Assembly: GCA_964510055.1 (NCBI GenBank)
Contig: CAZDZY010000001.1
Span: 17,182-81,181, forward strand
Direction of reading: 5' to 3'
Source: DTFZ01 sp964510055
GTDB taxonomy: Bacteria > Bacillota > Clostridia > Christensenellales > SZUA-584
Length of the DNA stretch: 64,000 nt
The position numbers and the translations under genes are program-made. The notes under the pieces are model-generated. The model had not been told where the DNA came from. It made no database searches and saw nothing but the letters and a program-made list of their open reading frames with translations. This document shows positions 34,334-44,360 of the stretch, piece after piece; the first letter of the stretch is position 1; every line of letters begins with the position of its first letter.

Positions 34334-34360
34334 TATACAGCGATATGACAGGGGATCTTC

Positions 34361-35065
34361 ATGGGCTATTTCGTGAAATTTGAAAACGTACATAAAGTAT
34401 ACCAGACAGGAGACGTAAAGGTAAACGCCCTTTTTGACGCCTCCTTTGAAATACAAAAAGGAGAGATCTGTATAATAGTTGGCCAGTCGGGCGCCGGAAA
34501 GACGACGCTTCTTAATATACTCGGGGGCATGGATACTCTCACAAGCGGAAAGGTATTTCTGGAAAACGACGAGATATCGGCGTACGGCAAAAAACGCCTC
34601 GCGACATACCGCCGCAACGATATCGGCTTTGTGTTCCAGTTTTATAACCTCATACCCAACCTCACGGCGCTTGAAAACGTGGAGATCGCTTCACAGATAA
34701 TCAAAAAGCCGCTTCCCGCGGCGAGAATACTAGAAGAGGTAGGCCTCGGCGAGCGGAAAAACAATTTTCCCGCCCAGCTTTCGGGCGGGGAGCAGCAGCG
34801 GGTCGCCATAGCCCGGGCTATAGCCAAGAACCCAAGGCTTTTGCTCTGTGATGAGCCTACCGGCGCGCTCGACGACAATACCGGCAAATCGATACTGAAG
34901 CTGCTGCAGGAGCAAAGCAGGGCCGGCGGCATGACAGTCATCATTATCACACACAATTCCGCGCTTACCGCGATGGCAGACCGTGTTATACAGCTGAAAA
35001 GCGGCACGGTCTCCTCAGTCCGAATAAACGAGAGCGTGATCCCCGTTGAGGAGATAGAATGGTAA
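34361..35065 (+). CDS. ABC transporter ATPase (LolD/MacB type)
   Basis: A 234-residue ATPase. Walker A is GQSGAGKTT near residue 42, the Q-loop is FVFQFYNLIPNLTALENVE, the signature is LSGGEQQR, Walker B is LLLCDEPTGALD, and the switch is IIITHN. The N-P-L-T-A-L-E-N-V-E stretch is typical of the LolD/MacB class that powers FtsX-like permeases rather than substrate channels. It overlaps the permease gene by 7 bp. Confidence 0.96.
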   Translation: MGYFVKFENVHKVYQTGDVKVNALFDASFEIQKGEICIIVGQSGAGKTTLLNILGGMDTLTSGKVFLENDEISAYGKKRLATYRRNDIGFVFQFYNLIPNLTALENVEIASQIIKKPLPAARILEEVGLGERKNNFPAQLSGGEQQRVAIARAIAKNPRLLLCDEPTGALDDNTGKSILKLLQEQSRAGGMTVIIITHNSALTAMADRVIQLKSGTVSSVRINESVIPVEEIEW

Positions 35066-38000
35066 GAAAACGTTCCGCGTGGAATAAGAATCAGCTAAGG
35101 GAGATCCGCCACACGATGGGGCGGTATATCGCGATACTCGTTATCGTCGCCCTTGGCGTGGGCTTTTTCGCGGGCCTCAAGGTCACAAAAAGCGCCATGG
35201 TACAGACCGGCAATACGTATATAAGCAGCCGGAACATGTACGATTACCGTCTGATAACCACCCTCGGGCTCACCGGGGACGACGCAGCTTATTTCAGCAG
35301 CATGAACGGGATCAAAAACGCGGCGGGCGCTATATCCGCCGACTTCATTGCCGCGGGCGCCGACGGCATGGAATATAACCTCAGGGCGCTTTCCATCGGC
35401 GCCGCCAATGCGCCGAGCCTTACAAATGGAAGGATGCCTGCGCGTCCTGATGAATGCCTGCTTGACCGGCGCTATTTTTCGGATGAATATATGGGTGAAA
35501 CTATCCGCGTTGCCGCCTCAAACGACGAAGAAACTAAAGATAAATTCGTATACGGGTCTTATACCGTCACAGGTTTTGCAGATTCAGTGCTGTATATGAA
35601 TATGAGCCGGGGCACTACCAGCCTTCCGGGGGGCCTCATAAAAGGCTTTGTCTACATACCCGAGGGCGGCTTTAAGCTCGATTACTTTACCGATATTTAT
35701 ATCGAACTGAAGGACGGCGGACAGATCTTCAGCGATGAGTATGAATCCGCGGTTTCGGCGATGGAGCAGCCGTTAACCGACGCGCTTGAGCTGCGGGCGG
35801 ATATACGCTATAAAGATATCGTAAACGACGCAAACGAAGAAGTCGCCAAAGCCGAGGACGAATATAACTCTTCTTATGCTGATTATGAAACACAGAAAGC
35901 CGACGCGCAAACTCAGCTCGATGACGCATGGCAGCAGCTCTGCGATGCCAAAGATCTCATAGATAAAAACGAGCGCAAACTTAAACAAAGTGAACGGCAG
36001 CTCGACGAAGCGGAAAGCGAATATAAAAACTCTCTTGCGGGCTACAATGCCGCTTTTGCGGCTTATGAGCAGACGAAAAGCGCTGCATTGGCGCAGTTTG
36101 CGGCGGCACAGCAGGAAATAGACACGCAGCGCGCGGATGCTGCCGCGGCAATGGCGGGAATTGAAAGCAGCGCTGAGTTCGGGGATTACATAGCCCTTTT
36201 AAACACAAGAGACGCGCTCGAAGAGCTGCTCGCCTTGGAAGATCCGGCTAGTCCGGAATATATCACGCTGTCGCAGCAGCTTGCCGATACGAACGCTGCC
36301 ATCGCGGCAGCTGAAAGCACCGTCATTATCGTCCAATACCTGACGCTTCAGGCAACGGTCGTACAGCTCGACGCCGCGCAGGCAGATCTCGATGCGCAAG
36401 TAGCGGCGGCATTTACGCAGTTCGCAGCGGCTGAGTCACAGTTTGCGGACACAAAAGCGCAGCTCGACGCGGCCGCGCAGCAGATAAATAGCGGCATGCA
36501 TACTATAGCAGCGGGGAAGCGCAAGCTGGCGGACGCGAAACAGGAATATGAAGACGGGCTCGCGGAATACGAAGATAAAAAAGACGAAGCGGATAAAAAG
36601 ATAGCGGACGCCGAAAAAGAGCTTGCGGACGGAAAGCAGAAGATAGAGGACGCGAAAGACGATATCGCGGCTATAGAAAAACCTAAATGTTATGTGCTGG
36701 ACCGCACAACAAACAACGGATATGTTTCGTTCGGGAACGACTCTACCATAGTTGAAGGAATATCGAGCGTATTCCCTGTTTTCTTTTTCCTGGTTGCCGC
36801 GCTGGTATGCACGACCACGATGACAAGGATGGTGGAAGAACAGCGTACGCAGATCGGCACTCTCAAAGCGCTCGGGTACAGCAATGCCGCTATAATGATG
36901 AAATACATATCGTATTCCGGAAGCGCCGCCGTCGCGGGCTGTGTGCTGGGCTTTATGCTCGGCTCAAAGCTCTTCCCCATGGCTATATGGGAGGCGTACA
37001 GTATCCTTTACGGTTTTTCGGATATCGAGTTCGTCCTGGATCCGGTATATGCCGCGCTGGCGCTTTTCGTATCGCTTCTGTGTTCGGCCGGAGCGACTTA
37101 TCTTGCGTGCAGGGCAGAGCTTTCGGAGATGCCCGCGGAGCTTATGCGCCCCAAAGCGCCTAAACCCGGCAAGAGGGTCTTTCTCGAAAGCGTTCCGTTT
37201 ATCTGGAACCGCCTGAACTTTTTGCGCAAGGTTTCAGTACGCAATATACTGCGCTACAAGAAAAGGTTTATCATGATGGTGCTCGGCATAAGCGGCTGCA
37301 CCGCTATGGTGCTGGCAGGCTTCGGCATAAAGGATTCCATAAGCAGCATAGCCGCTAAACAGTTCGATGATATAATGGTGTTCGATATTGAGGCCACGTT
37401 TGACAAGGCGCAGACCCGGCAGGATATGTCCCGTTTTATTTCCGATACTTCCGGCCTGCTCTCCGACTGCGTTTTTATAACCAGCGACACGTTCGACGTC
37501 CCCTGTGAAAGCGGCGATAAAACGGCTGTCATTATCGCGACAGACGACAGCGATATCACAAAGATGATCGACCTTCACTATGACGGAGATCCGATACCTT
37601 ACCCCTCTTTCGGTAATGTCGTGCTCAGCGATAAACTTGCAAAATTCACGGGATGTGCCGTTGGCGGCAATATCACGATAAAACTAAACGACACGGATAC
37701 CCGCTCGTTTATTGTTAGCGGCATATGCGAAAACTACGTCTACAACTACATATATATGACCGCGCAGACCTATGAGTCTGTGCTCGGTGAGAAATGCGCA
37801 TTCCAGAACGCTCTTGCGATATCGGCGGCTGACGACGTGCACACCGTGTCCGCGAAACTTCTCAGCGACTTTGGCGTATCGGCTGTAAGCGTGAATGCGG
37901 ATACCCGCGACAGCGTAACAAACATGATACAGAGCCTTAACGCAGTAGTGGCTCTTGTGATAGCCTGCGCGGGCGCGCTCGCTTTCGTCGTACTGTTCAA

Positions 38001-38337
38001 CTTAAGCAACATCAATATAACCGAGCGGGTGCGCGAGATCGCCACTATCAAGGTGCTCGGTTTCTACCCTAACGAAGTCAATACGTATGTCTTCCGTGAG
38101 AACAACGTCCTTACAGCGCTGGGCGCCGCAGCCGGGCTTCCGCTCGGCATATTGCTGCATAGTTTTATTATGAGCCAGCTTAAAATTGATTTTGTAAACT
38201 TCCGCGCGATAATACTGCCGCTTAGTTTCGTTTACGCGCCCGCTTTAACGTTCGTTTTCACACTAGCCGTAGACCTGTTCCTAAGGCGCAAGCTCGACAG
38301 GATAAACATGGCGGAGTCGCTGAAATCGGTAGAGTGA
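35059..38337 (+). CDS. Large FtsX-type ABC permease with extracellular coiled coil
   Basis: A 1092-residue permease. The first membrane segment is near residues 18-38, followed by a large outer domain, in which residues about 255-540 are an Ala/Gln/Asp-rich coiled coil (repeats of AEDEYNSSYADYETQKADAQ type). A three-span FtsX unit lies near 575-690 (VFFFLVAALVCTTTMTRMVEEQRTQIGTLKALGYS). A link (RFIMMVLGISGC near 735) and a second FtsX unit near 960-1085 close the protein. This is the large YtrF/SalY-like plan used to export or sense peptides and to move cell-envelope components. Joined to the upstream ATPase. The substrate is unknown. Confidence 0.93.
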   Translation: MVRKRSAWNKNQLREIRHTMGRYIAILVIVALGVGFFAGLKVTKSAMVQTGNTYISSRNMYDYRLITTLGLTGDDAAYFSSMNGIKNAAGAISADFIAAGADGMEYNLRALSIGAANAPSLTNGRMPARPDECLLDRRYFSDEYMGETIRVAASNDEETKDKFVYGSYTVTGFADSVLYMNMSRGTTSLPGGLIKGFVYIPEGGFKLDYFTDIYIELKDGGQIFSDEYESAVSAMEQPLTDALELRADIRYKDIVNDANEEVAKAEDEYNSSYADYETQKADAQTQLDDAWQQLCDAKDLIDKNERKLKQSERQLDEAESEYKNSLAGYNAAFAAYEQTKSAALAQFAAAQQEIDTQRADAAAAMAGIESSAEFGDYIALLNTRDALEELLALEDPASPEYITLSQQLADTNAAIAAAESTVIIVQYLTLQATVVQLDAAQADLDAQVAAAFTQFAAAESQFADTKAQLDAAAQQINSGMHTIAAGKRKLADAKQEYEDGLAEYEDKKDEADKKIADAEKELADGKQKIEDAKDDIAAIEKPKCYVLDRTTNNGYVSFGNDSTIVEGISSVFPVFFFLVAALVCTTTMTRMVEEQRTQIGTLKALGYSNAAIMMKYISYSGSAAVAGCVLGFMLGSKLFPMAIWEAYSILYGFSDIEFVLDPVYAALALFVSLLCSAGATYLACRAELSEMPAELMRPKAPKPGKRVFLESVPFIWNRLNFLRKVSVRNILRYKKRFIMMVLGISGCTAMVLAGFGIKDSISSIAAKQFDDIMVFDIEATFDKAQTRQDMSRFISDTSGLLSDCVFITSDTFDVPCESGDKTAVIIATDDSDITKMIDLHYDGDPIPYPSFGNVVLSDKLAKFTGCAVGGNITIKLNDTDTRSFIVSGICENYVYNYIYMTAQTYESVLGEKCAFQNALAISAADDVHTVSAKLLSDFGVSAVSVNADTRDSVTNMIQSLNAVVALVIACAGALAFVVLFNLSNINITERVREIATIKVLGFYPNEVNTYVFRENNVLTALGAAAGLPLGILLHSFIMSQLKIDFVNFRAIILPLSFVYAPALTFVFTLAVDLFLRRKLDRINMAESLKSVE

Positions 38338-38362
38338 TTGACGGGAATGTTGGAGGAGAATC

Positions 38363-39052
38363 ATGAACAGTTTCTTTCAAAGACTGAACAAAATACCGGT
38401 TAAAGTTTTTTTGATCTTGTATATTGTACTTTATATTGTACTTACGTTTATAGGCCTGTCGCTAAGTATAGAGAGAAGGAGCCTTGTTGCTTATGCTTTA
38501 AGCTTACCGGTTGCGCTCAGCCTTGTTCTGTTCGTTATCCGGTTTAAAAATTACATCAAATCAAAAAGCAGCGTCTTATACTACATTGCCTGTATCTTTC
38601 TTCGCCTCATTTTCTTCGCTCTTCCCGCAGAACTTCTCATAGTATTAGATGTAAAATTTAAGTTCGGCGGCTTTCTGGCGTTGCCTGGCATATTACTGCT
38701 AATCATATTGTTTATAGTCCTGATCATCAGAAGTGTCATTAAGAAAGTCAGTAAGAAGTTGAATAGAAAAAACGATATGATAGATTATCTGCAGGAACAG
38801 GATTCGGGAGAGGGAATAGCCATCTTTTTTTCGGAAGGCCACGAGATAGAGTTTACATACGATAACGTCCGTTATCTTTTTATACACGAGAACGGGCGAT
38901 ATTACTTCAAACGCATTACCGCAATAGACCCATATGAATACGAGATACTGGCCGAAGCGGATGAAGCTTTGGCTTGCGTCAACGCGTCTGAAATAAACGG
39001 CAAAAAAATAACCGGCCTCTGGCCGGATATCGAAGACATTACAGTCTATTAA
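38363..39052 (+). CDS. Membrane protein with a C-terminal soluble domain, paralog of a fragment at 41146-41360
   Basis: A 229-residue protein with three or four spans in the first 130 residues and a soluble end (about 150-229): YLFIHENGRYYFKRITAIDPYEYEILAEADEALACVNASEINGKKITGLWPDIEDI. TTGGAGGAGAA precedes the ATG. It follows the ABC permease by 25 bp and may be its accessory protein. A broken copy of its last 60 residues lies 2 kb downstream. No known family is recognised. Confidence 0.75.
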   Translation: MNSFFQRLNKIPVKVFLILYIVLYIVLTFIGLSLSIERRSLVAYALSLPVALSLVLFVIRFKNYIKSKSSVLYYIACIFLRLIFFALPAELLIVLDVKFKFGGFLALPGILLLIILFIVLIIRSVIKKVSKKLNRKNDMIDYLQEQDSGEGIAIFFSEGHEIEFTYDNVRYLFIHENGRYYFKRITAIDPYEYEILAEADEALACVNASEINGKKITGLWPDIEDITVY

Positions 39053-39175
39053 TTGTGCTCTTACTTTTAAAACAATTGTTTGGGCTTTGTATATTTTTTA
39101 CACTCCGGTATGCCAAAGCCGCTTAAATCCGCGGAGTAAAATAAGTGATCAAAATTGTTTTGGAGGAATATTATT

Positions 39176-39544
39176 TTGAACGGGAAAATCAACTTATATC
39201 TTGATGATTCGCGCGATTGCCCGGAAGGTTTTACATTAGCAAGAACAGTAGAGCAGGCAAAACACTATTTTGATAATTACCGGATCGATATACTTTCCCT
39301 CGATTATGATCTGGGTGTTGATGCGGAAGGAAATCTTCTTCCGACAGGACTTGATTTTGTCCAATACATCTGTGAAAACAGGTTAAGAGCAAACAGGATA
39401 TACATACATACAGATGATAGCTTAGGCAGAGATAGTATGTATCAATCATTATTAGACGCGCAAAGGAAAGGTTTTATAGACAAAGATATAGTAATTAAAA
39501 TTATTTATTTCTCCATGCCACAAAATAATAATTCAAAAGAATAA
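39176..39544 (+). CDS. Cyclic-phosphate-processing receiver-like (cREC) domain protein
   Basis: A 122-residue protein starting with TTG, chosen because GGAGGA lies 8 bases upstream; the longer frame has no better site. The fold resembles a receiver: N-terminal INLYLDDSRDCPEGF, ILSLDYDLGVDAEG in the centre, and IYIHTDDSLGRDSM, with the LDD-x-R-x-x-P pattern of the cREC family. That family is predicted to work in RNA or cyclic-nucleotide-end processing and in conflict systems (from published genome-mining of the family). Here it stands alone. Confidence 0.75.
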   Translation: MNGKINLYLDDSRDCPEGFTLARTVEQAKHYFDNYRIDILSLDYDLGVDAEGNLLPTGLDFVQYICENRLRANRIYIHTDDSLGRDSMYQSLLDAQRKGFIDKDIVIKIIYFSMPQNNNSKE

Positions 39545-39698
39545 AAGCTCTTTGTCAGTACTATTTTGGTTTCCCTTAAGGCGGAAGGCTTAGTCTCTTA
39601 ATCGATTCCGGCATTAACTTCATAATTTCAAAGATATCTTTTCCAAGGCTTAAGCTTTTTGATCTCCCGGAATTACCGGGGATTTTCAAGATACGTAT

Positions 39699-39739
39699 AT
39701 GACGCCCGCCCGGATCCGAACTGAGTGGGCGTCATTTTT
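39699..39739 (+). terminator. Terminator before the acyltransferase (convergent)
   Basis: Stem ATGACGCCC (39699-39707) with GGGCGTCAT (39727-39735), loop about 19 nt, followed by TTTTT. It stops the rightward cREC unit and may also act leftward. Confidence 0.8.
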
Positions 39740-39742
39740 GAG

Positions 39743-41002
39743 TTACTTCCACTTCCCCCCGTTGGCGCGGTGCATCTCTTCCGTCAGGTGGAACCAGCGC
39801 ATCGTATCTCCGCGCTCTGGATAGAACTCATAGAATTCCGATTTATAGAACGTATAGAACCTCGATATGTCAGTACACATGCCGAACGTCGGGGCGGCGT
39901 CTGTGGACAACGTGAAGCTGAAAGGCTCGCCGTCTTTTGTTCCATCGTATTTGAGCCCTTCGCGCGATAAGGTAAGCGTCCCTTCCCCGGCGATGATCGA
40001 CGTAGCGCCTTTCGTAAGCCGCTTGTATTTCGGCAGCACGCCGAGCTTCACATGTCCGCTGAATGTAAAGCCGGTGTCGCTTACCTCTTTCTTCGCTCTT
40101 TCCCGCTGCATAGCGTACCAGTGAGATATAGTCTCAGGTATAACGCAATCGGCGCTGAGCGGTATGAGATCGTAGTATTCGTTTACTCTCGCTCCGTTGC
40201 CGCAGGCGCTGCAGCTTATAGTATCGCCCTCCGTACGCATAGTATAAAGCGCGCCGCATTTCGGGCAGAGGTACAGCAAGTCGCCTAAGTTCTTCGCCAT
40301 CTCTCCGTGCCCGTCGAACGCCGCCCTCGCGTCCCTGTTCCATATGTAATCGTCGTGAGCCAGCTCGCGGTTAAGTATGTCCTGAATCTCATCCGCGCTC
40401 AGTTTCTCAAGCTGCTCCGGGCTCAAAAGCCTGTCTACGGCCACCTCTACTCTGCCGGGCCGCGTATCGAGGCAGTGCTTCGTGTTCGTCATATACCCAC
40501 CCGCTATCTTCGTATAGTATACCGTAACGCCGAGATGCTTGAGCAGCCTGCCGCTTCCTATAGCGCACGGCTGGCCGCCTCCCGATATGGAGCTCATGCC
40601 CTCGGGGAACAGGCAGACATGCCCGCCCGCCTTTATTATGCGTATTATCTCACGCACCGTGTGGTAATCGGGCGTAAAGTTTCTCTTGGGTATAACCTGC
40701 ATCAGCGCGAATATGGGGTAAAGATGAGAGCGGAAGAATTCGTTGTAACCCACAACGTAGTTGAGCCTGTGCGGCAGCGCGGCAGGCGCGGTATACAGGT
40801 AATCGACGCGCGACGAATGGTTGCTTATGAGTATATACGGGTTTTTATCCTTCGACGGGCGCACGTTGAATGTAAATTTAACGCCCAGCTTCTTGTTAAG
40901 AGCGAGCCGCCAGATATTTATCAGCAGCAGATAAGGAAGAGCGGGAGGTTTTTTCATATGCTTTCGTTCGAGTCGTTCCTGTAATGTCGGTTTTTCCCTC
41001 AT
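39743..41002 (-). CDS. PlsC-like acyltransferase with a zinc ribbon
   Basis: A 419-residue protein. The acyltransferase motifs are ISNHSSRVDYLY near residue 57 (N-H-x4-D), PKRNF near 108, and LFPEGMSSISGGG near 135. Between the acyltransferase half and the end lies a zinc ribbon (LCPKCGALYTMRTEGDTIS-C-SACGN, four Cys). The last 100 residues are beta-rich and unknown. It probably acylates lysophosphatidate or a related lipid. GGGAGGCGCGC precedes the ATG. The ribbon is unusual in PlsC and may bind nucleic acid or a partner. Confidence 0.9.
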   Translation of the reverse strand: MREKPTLQERLERKHMKKPPALPYLLLINIWRLALNKKLGVKFTFNVRPSKDKNPYILISNHSSRVDYLYTAPAALPHRLNYVVGYNEFFRSHLYPIFALMQVIPKRNFTPDYHTVREIIRIIKAGGHVCLFPEGMSSISGGGQPCAIGSGRLLKHLGVTVYYTKIAGGYMTNTKHCLDTRPGRVEVAVDRLLSPEQLEKLSADEIQDILNRELAHDDYIWNRDARAAFDGHGEMAKNLGDLLYLCPKCGALYTMRTEGDTISCSACGNGARVNEYYDLIPLSADCVIPETISHWYAMQRERAKKEVSDTGFTFSGHVKLGVLPKYKRLTKGATSIIAGEGTLTLSREGLKYDGTKDGEPFSFTLSTDAAPTFGMCTDISRFYTFYKSEFYEFYPERGDTMRWFHLTEEMHRANGGKWK

Positions 41003-41145
41003 GCGCGCCTCCCGTTTTTTGCCCCAAAAAGCCTTTGCTTAAAAAATATGTTTTCGATATTATAACACACTTCGACAAATATCGACATATTAAGCGGCTG
41101 TTGTTTTCCCTGTATGCATATGGTAGTATCAACTATAAACTATTG

Positions 41146-41360
41146 TGGGGACACTATGTAGGGATTAAAACAGTGGCTGGGAAAAACGCCGACTTTAGGC
41201 GCATCATCGCAATAAATCCGTACGAATATGAGATACTTACCGAAGCGGGAGAAGTTATGGCGCGCATCGACGCCTCCAGAAATAAACGGCAAAACAATAA
41301 CCGGCCTTTGGCCGGATATCGAAGATATTATGATATTGAGTATCATTAAAGATAACAAGG
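41146..41360 (+). pseudogene. Frameshifted duplicate of the C-terminal domain encoded at 38363-39052
   Basis: Translates to RRIIAINPYEYEILTEAGEVMARIDAS, then continues in another frame as EINGKTITGLWPDIEDI. Both pieces match the tail of the 229-residue membrane protein (FKRITAIDPYEYEILAEADEALACVNASEINGKKITGLWPDIEDI). The joint is one base out of frame near 41278-41284. No start or ribosome binding site precedes it. It is a decaying partial duplication. Confidence 0.75.
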
Positions 41361-41395
41361 CTTGTAAGTAGTAAACATGCCGCACAGCGCGTCGG

Positions 41396-43069
41396 TTATA
41401 GCTCTTCCCATTCGTAGATCATATAAGACAAGTCGTCCAATGTTCCCGCCAGTTCATCCAGCAATTTTAGCGCTTTGATCTCGCTTGCCGTAAACGCATG
41501 ATCGCGTTTCTTATCGCCCTCGCCTATAAAACGAATAGTTGGAGAATCCGCGTTTATTATTTTTTCAATATCTTCATGATAAAAAGTGGTATCAATATAC
41601 TCAAGTACCCCGCCGCTTATAACATCGCGTACCAAATATTTATTACTGTAGGAATCTTCGATAAACTCATCTTCCCCGACTTTAATTGATGTTTCTTCGA
41701 AATACACCCAGTTTGACGCTTTGAAACCAAGTCGAATTTCCATTCCATAATCGCCCATATAAGGAACAATATTAATGCTTTTTGATATCGCTTCAACACC
41801 TTTATAGTATATTGTTATATCGTCTGTATGGCTGTCTTTATTTATCTTACATTTGCTTAATTGTTCTTTTGCCTTTTGTGATAACTCAATTGCTTTATAA
41901 GCATAATCCTCCGGCTGCGGATTGCTTGCTCCGATGTAAGCGTTTGCCGCTTCTATTATTCCCTTAAAGTCGTATGACTCCAGCATTTTCTCAAATCCAT
42001 CTCTTCTTTTATCATCCTTTAAAAAATCTTCAGGTTTATCAATTCTTATAGGAAGAGACGCAATATCCAATGCCGTTGATTCGGGAGCGATCCTGAAGCA
42101 GGCAAAATCGTTATCCCAGGAAAACCGAATCGAAATGCTATTAGAGGCAGTGCTAGTGGTAGCGCCTTTTATAAAATTGTTCAAACTTAACTCGCTATAT
42201 AATGTGTCCCATGTTTTATCTGAGCCGCACAAACCTAGAACTTGCTTTACATGTTCTATCCATACATCTCCATGTCCGGTATTCACACTTAAATTTTGGC
42301 ATGCGAGTATTATAGCCATCACTTTATTACTGGTTTTTGATACAAAGCATACTGCCCGAATAGAGCCTATCGAAGCCCAGTCCGCAATATATTGATCGTA
42401 TTCAAAAGTGTGGCGGGTTGTGAATGTTGCTAGTTCATTATCCGTTTTCATTGTGCTGAAAACATCGTCTGCTGAAAAATTGAATTCATTTTCTATAGTA
42501 ATAGCCGTATTAGCAGGCACTGCTGGCGAAGATTTCGGGGGGGAAGTCAGATCGATATAATCCTCTATATTATTTAATACATTCACGTATTCTTCCGCGT
42601 CTTCCGGATTCAAGACATAGCTTATCCTCAATAACGCCAAGCCGTCGGGCGAAACATAGATAAATTGGTAAAGGTCTTCAACGCTCTCCAGATCAGATTT
42701 CCTTAATTGTAAATCATCGTTATTATTAAAAACTTCCACGGTCCCGCCTATCGGGTCTTCCGGGTCTGATTGCGGGATCCTCGTATCCGCAAAATTGACT
42801 TTACTGGTATACTGATTCGGCCTGCCAAGCAATTCGTTAAGATCGGTCTCTTCGTCATATACGATAACGTTATCTACGGGTAAAGAGGCGTTTATAAAGC
42901 CGTTGACATAATCGCCGGCAGTATAATTCTTCCTGGCTTTTGATGCTGTGTTATAGACAACGTGGCCATTCACGGTAGTATCAGTTCCGGTGTTTGATAC
43001 TGCCCGGGAACAGGATATCAAGGCAAGACACGCAGATATTATCAATAGTATACTGATAAACCTTTTCAT
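41396..43069 (-). CDS. Large lipoprotein, unknown function
   Basis: A 557-residue lipoprotein with lipobox LISC (Cys 20). The first 200 residues contain a double beta-alpha unit (VTLPVDNVIVYDEETDLNELLG, SPDGLALLRISYVLNPEDAEEYVNVLNNIEDYI). The middle (about 190-330) has the pattern of a repeated small domain, and the last 100 are more polar. The DNA is more AT-rich than usual for this window. No recognised family. It is flanked by long AT-rich gaps. Confidence 0.75.
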   Translation of the reverse strand: MKRFISILLIISACLALISCSRAVSNTGTDTTVNGHVVYNTASKARKNYTAGDYVNGFINASLPVDNVIVYDEETDLNELLGRPNQYTSKVNFADTRIPQSDPEDPIGGTVEVFNNNDDLQLRKSDLESVEDLYQFIYVSPDGLALLRISYVLNPEDAEEYVNVLNNIEDYIDLTSPPKSSPAVPANTAITIENEFNFSADDVFSTMKTDNELATFTTRHTFEYDQYIADWASIGSIRAVCFVSKTSNKVMAIILACQNLSVNTGHGDVWIEHVKQVLGLCGSDKTWDTLYSELSLNNFIKGATTSTASNSISIRFSWDNDFACFRIAPESTALDIASLPIRIDKPEDFLKDDKRRDGFEKMLESYDFKGIIEAANAYIGASNPQPEDYAYKAIELSQKAKEQLSKCKINKDSHTDDITIYYKGVEAISKSINIVPYMGDYGMEIRLGFKASNWVYFEETSIKVGEDEFIEDSYSNKYLVRDVISGGVLEYIDTTFYHEDIEKIINADSPTIRFIGEGDKKRDHAFTASEIKALKLLDELAGTLDDLSYMIYEWEEL

Positions 43070-43320
43070 AACGATTCTCCTGAATTGTTTCCGAAATATA
43101 TGATTGATCCTACGCGTTTATATCTGTTACATAATATAACATAATACAACACAAACCTCAATGAACGGAATATATATGAATCTAAGCTATTGATCTTTAA
43201 ACGAGAAAAGCTGATTCAAACGGCAGCAGCTTTCTTCAACTGGATTTATTTTAAGTTCACCGGAAGTGCAGCGCTGCCATATCCGGTAAAATATGCGGGC
43301 TAAAGTAAAAACTCCAGGTA

Positions 43321-44253
43321 TCAATCCTGAAGCTTTATTACCAGTTCCCGTGATTTCTCATACTTTCGTTTTACTCCGGATATCATCAGTATCCCCGCTA
43401 TCACAGATGCTCCTCCAAGTATCTGCGGCAAACCGGCACGCTCACCGAGTGTGAAAACCGAGAGAAGAAATGCCGTAAAAGGTATCATGCCGGAAAAAGC
43501 GGCTGTAGTGCCCGCGTCGCAGCGCGCGACCCCGGCGTAAAACAACACGTAAGCCAGCGCCGTCGCCCCTACGCCATACCAAACGAGCCCTATCCAGCCG
43601 GGCAGATCCAAAACAGCTATCCTTTCAGCTGGAAATTCGAACAACGCGGGAATAAGGCAGAGCGCGAAAGCTATTGCTGCCACGCATGCCGTCCTGTCTA
43701 TCGGGTTTACGCTGCGCCGCAAGCTATCGCGCCGCGAAAAAACGTTGAAACACGATTCGCACGCCGCCGCGCACACTACGAGCGCGTTCCCAGCGGCGTG
43801 CTCCCATGAAAACGAGGCCGCGGTGAAATCCGCCTGCAGCGCCGCTATCCCGGCGCATGTGCATCCTATACCCGCAAGCTTTATGGGCGTAAAGCGCTCC
43901 TTTAATAATATGCGGGCAAGCGTCACGGTTATCGCGGGAGTCACGCCCGTAAGCAATCCGGCCTCAAGCGTGCTCGTGCGTTCCATACCGAGCAGCATGA
44001 ACATCCGGTAAAGAAATATGCCGGTCGCAGCCTGAAAGGCCATATGCGCCCAATCTTTCGCGCTGCATGTCTTGATCGTTATTATTATGCTTCCGATGCG
44101 GAAAGGCAGTATCGCGATGAGCGCAAAGAACAATCCTCCCGCGCCTATCGTGAATACTCCGATTTTTCCGCAAAGAAGCCGTGCGGTTACCACCACAGTG
44201 CCGGCGAGCGAAAACGCTCCCGTAAGAAACAAATATCCTGAAATTCTTTTCAT
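43321..44253 (-). CDS. EamA-family drug/metabolite transporter
   Basis: A 310-residue transporter with ten predicted spans in two EamA halves. The first half has RMFMLLGMERTSTLEAGLLTGVTPAITVTLARILLKER, and the second has GLVWYGVGATALAYVLFYAGVARCDAGTTAAFSGMIPFTAFLLSVFTLGER. These are the repeated DMT motif. The ATG at 44253 is chosen because AAAGG lies 6 bases upstream; the frame continues seven codons. It diverges from a MocR-type regulator, which probably controls it. The substrate is unknown. Confidence 0.88.
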   Translation of the reverse strand: MKRISGYLFLTGAFSLAGTVVVTARLLCGKIGVFTIGAGGLFFALIAILPFRIGSIIITIKTCSAKDWAHMAFQAATGIFLYRMFMLLGMERTSTLEAGLLTGVTPAITVTLARILLKERFTPIKLAGIGCTCAGIAALQADFTAASFSWEHAAGNALVVCAAACESCFNVFSRRDSLRRSVNPIDRTACVAAIAFALCLIPALFEFPAERIAVLDLPGWIGLVWYGVGATALAYVLFYAGVARCDAGTTAAFSGMIPFTAFLLSVFTLGERAGLPQILGGASVIAGILMISGVKRKYEKSRELVIKLQD

Positions 44254-44301
44254 ATACTGCCTTTTATCTTCCATATATTCTGTTATAATAGTAGCAAGCT
44301 A

Positions 44302-44350
44302 AACCGGTATGTTGAAGAGCCGGTCAATATGGATTTTTACCAGTCCGGTT
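44302..44350. promoter_or_regulatory. Repeated CCGGT sites between EamA and MocR genes
   Basis: CCGGT occurs at 44304-44308, 44320-44324 and 44345-44349, all in the same direction, the first two 16 bp apart. MocR regulators often bind direct repeats in their own divergent gap. A TATAAT at 44284-44289 reads rightward. Confidence 0.5.
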
Positions 44351-44360
44351 TGAGGTATTT

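Noticed and set aside
36000..36700. Repetitive Ala/Gln-rich stretch considered as a tandem DNA repeat
   Set aside because: The DNA is not repeated; it is a coiled-coil segment of the ABC permease.
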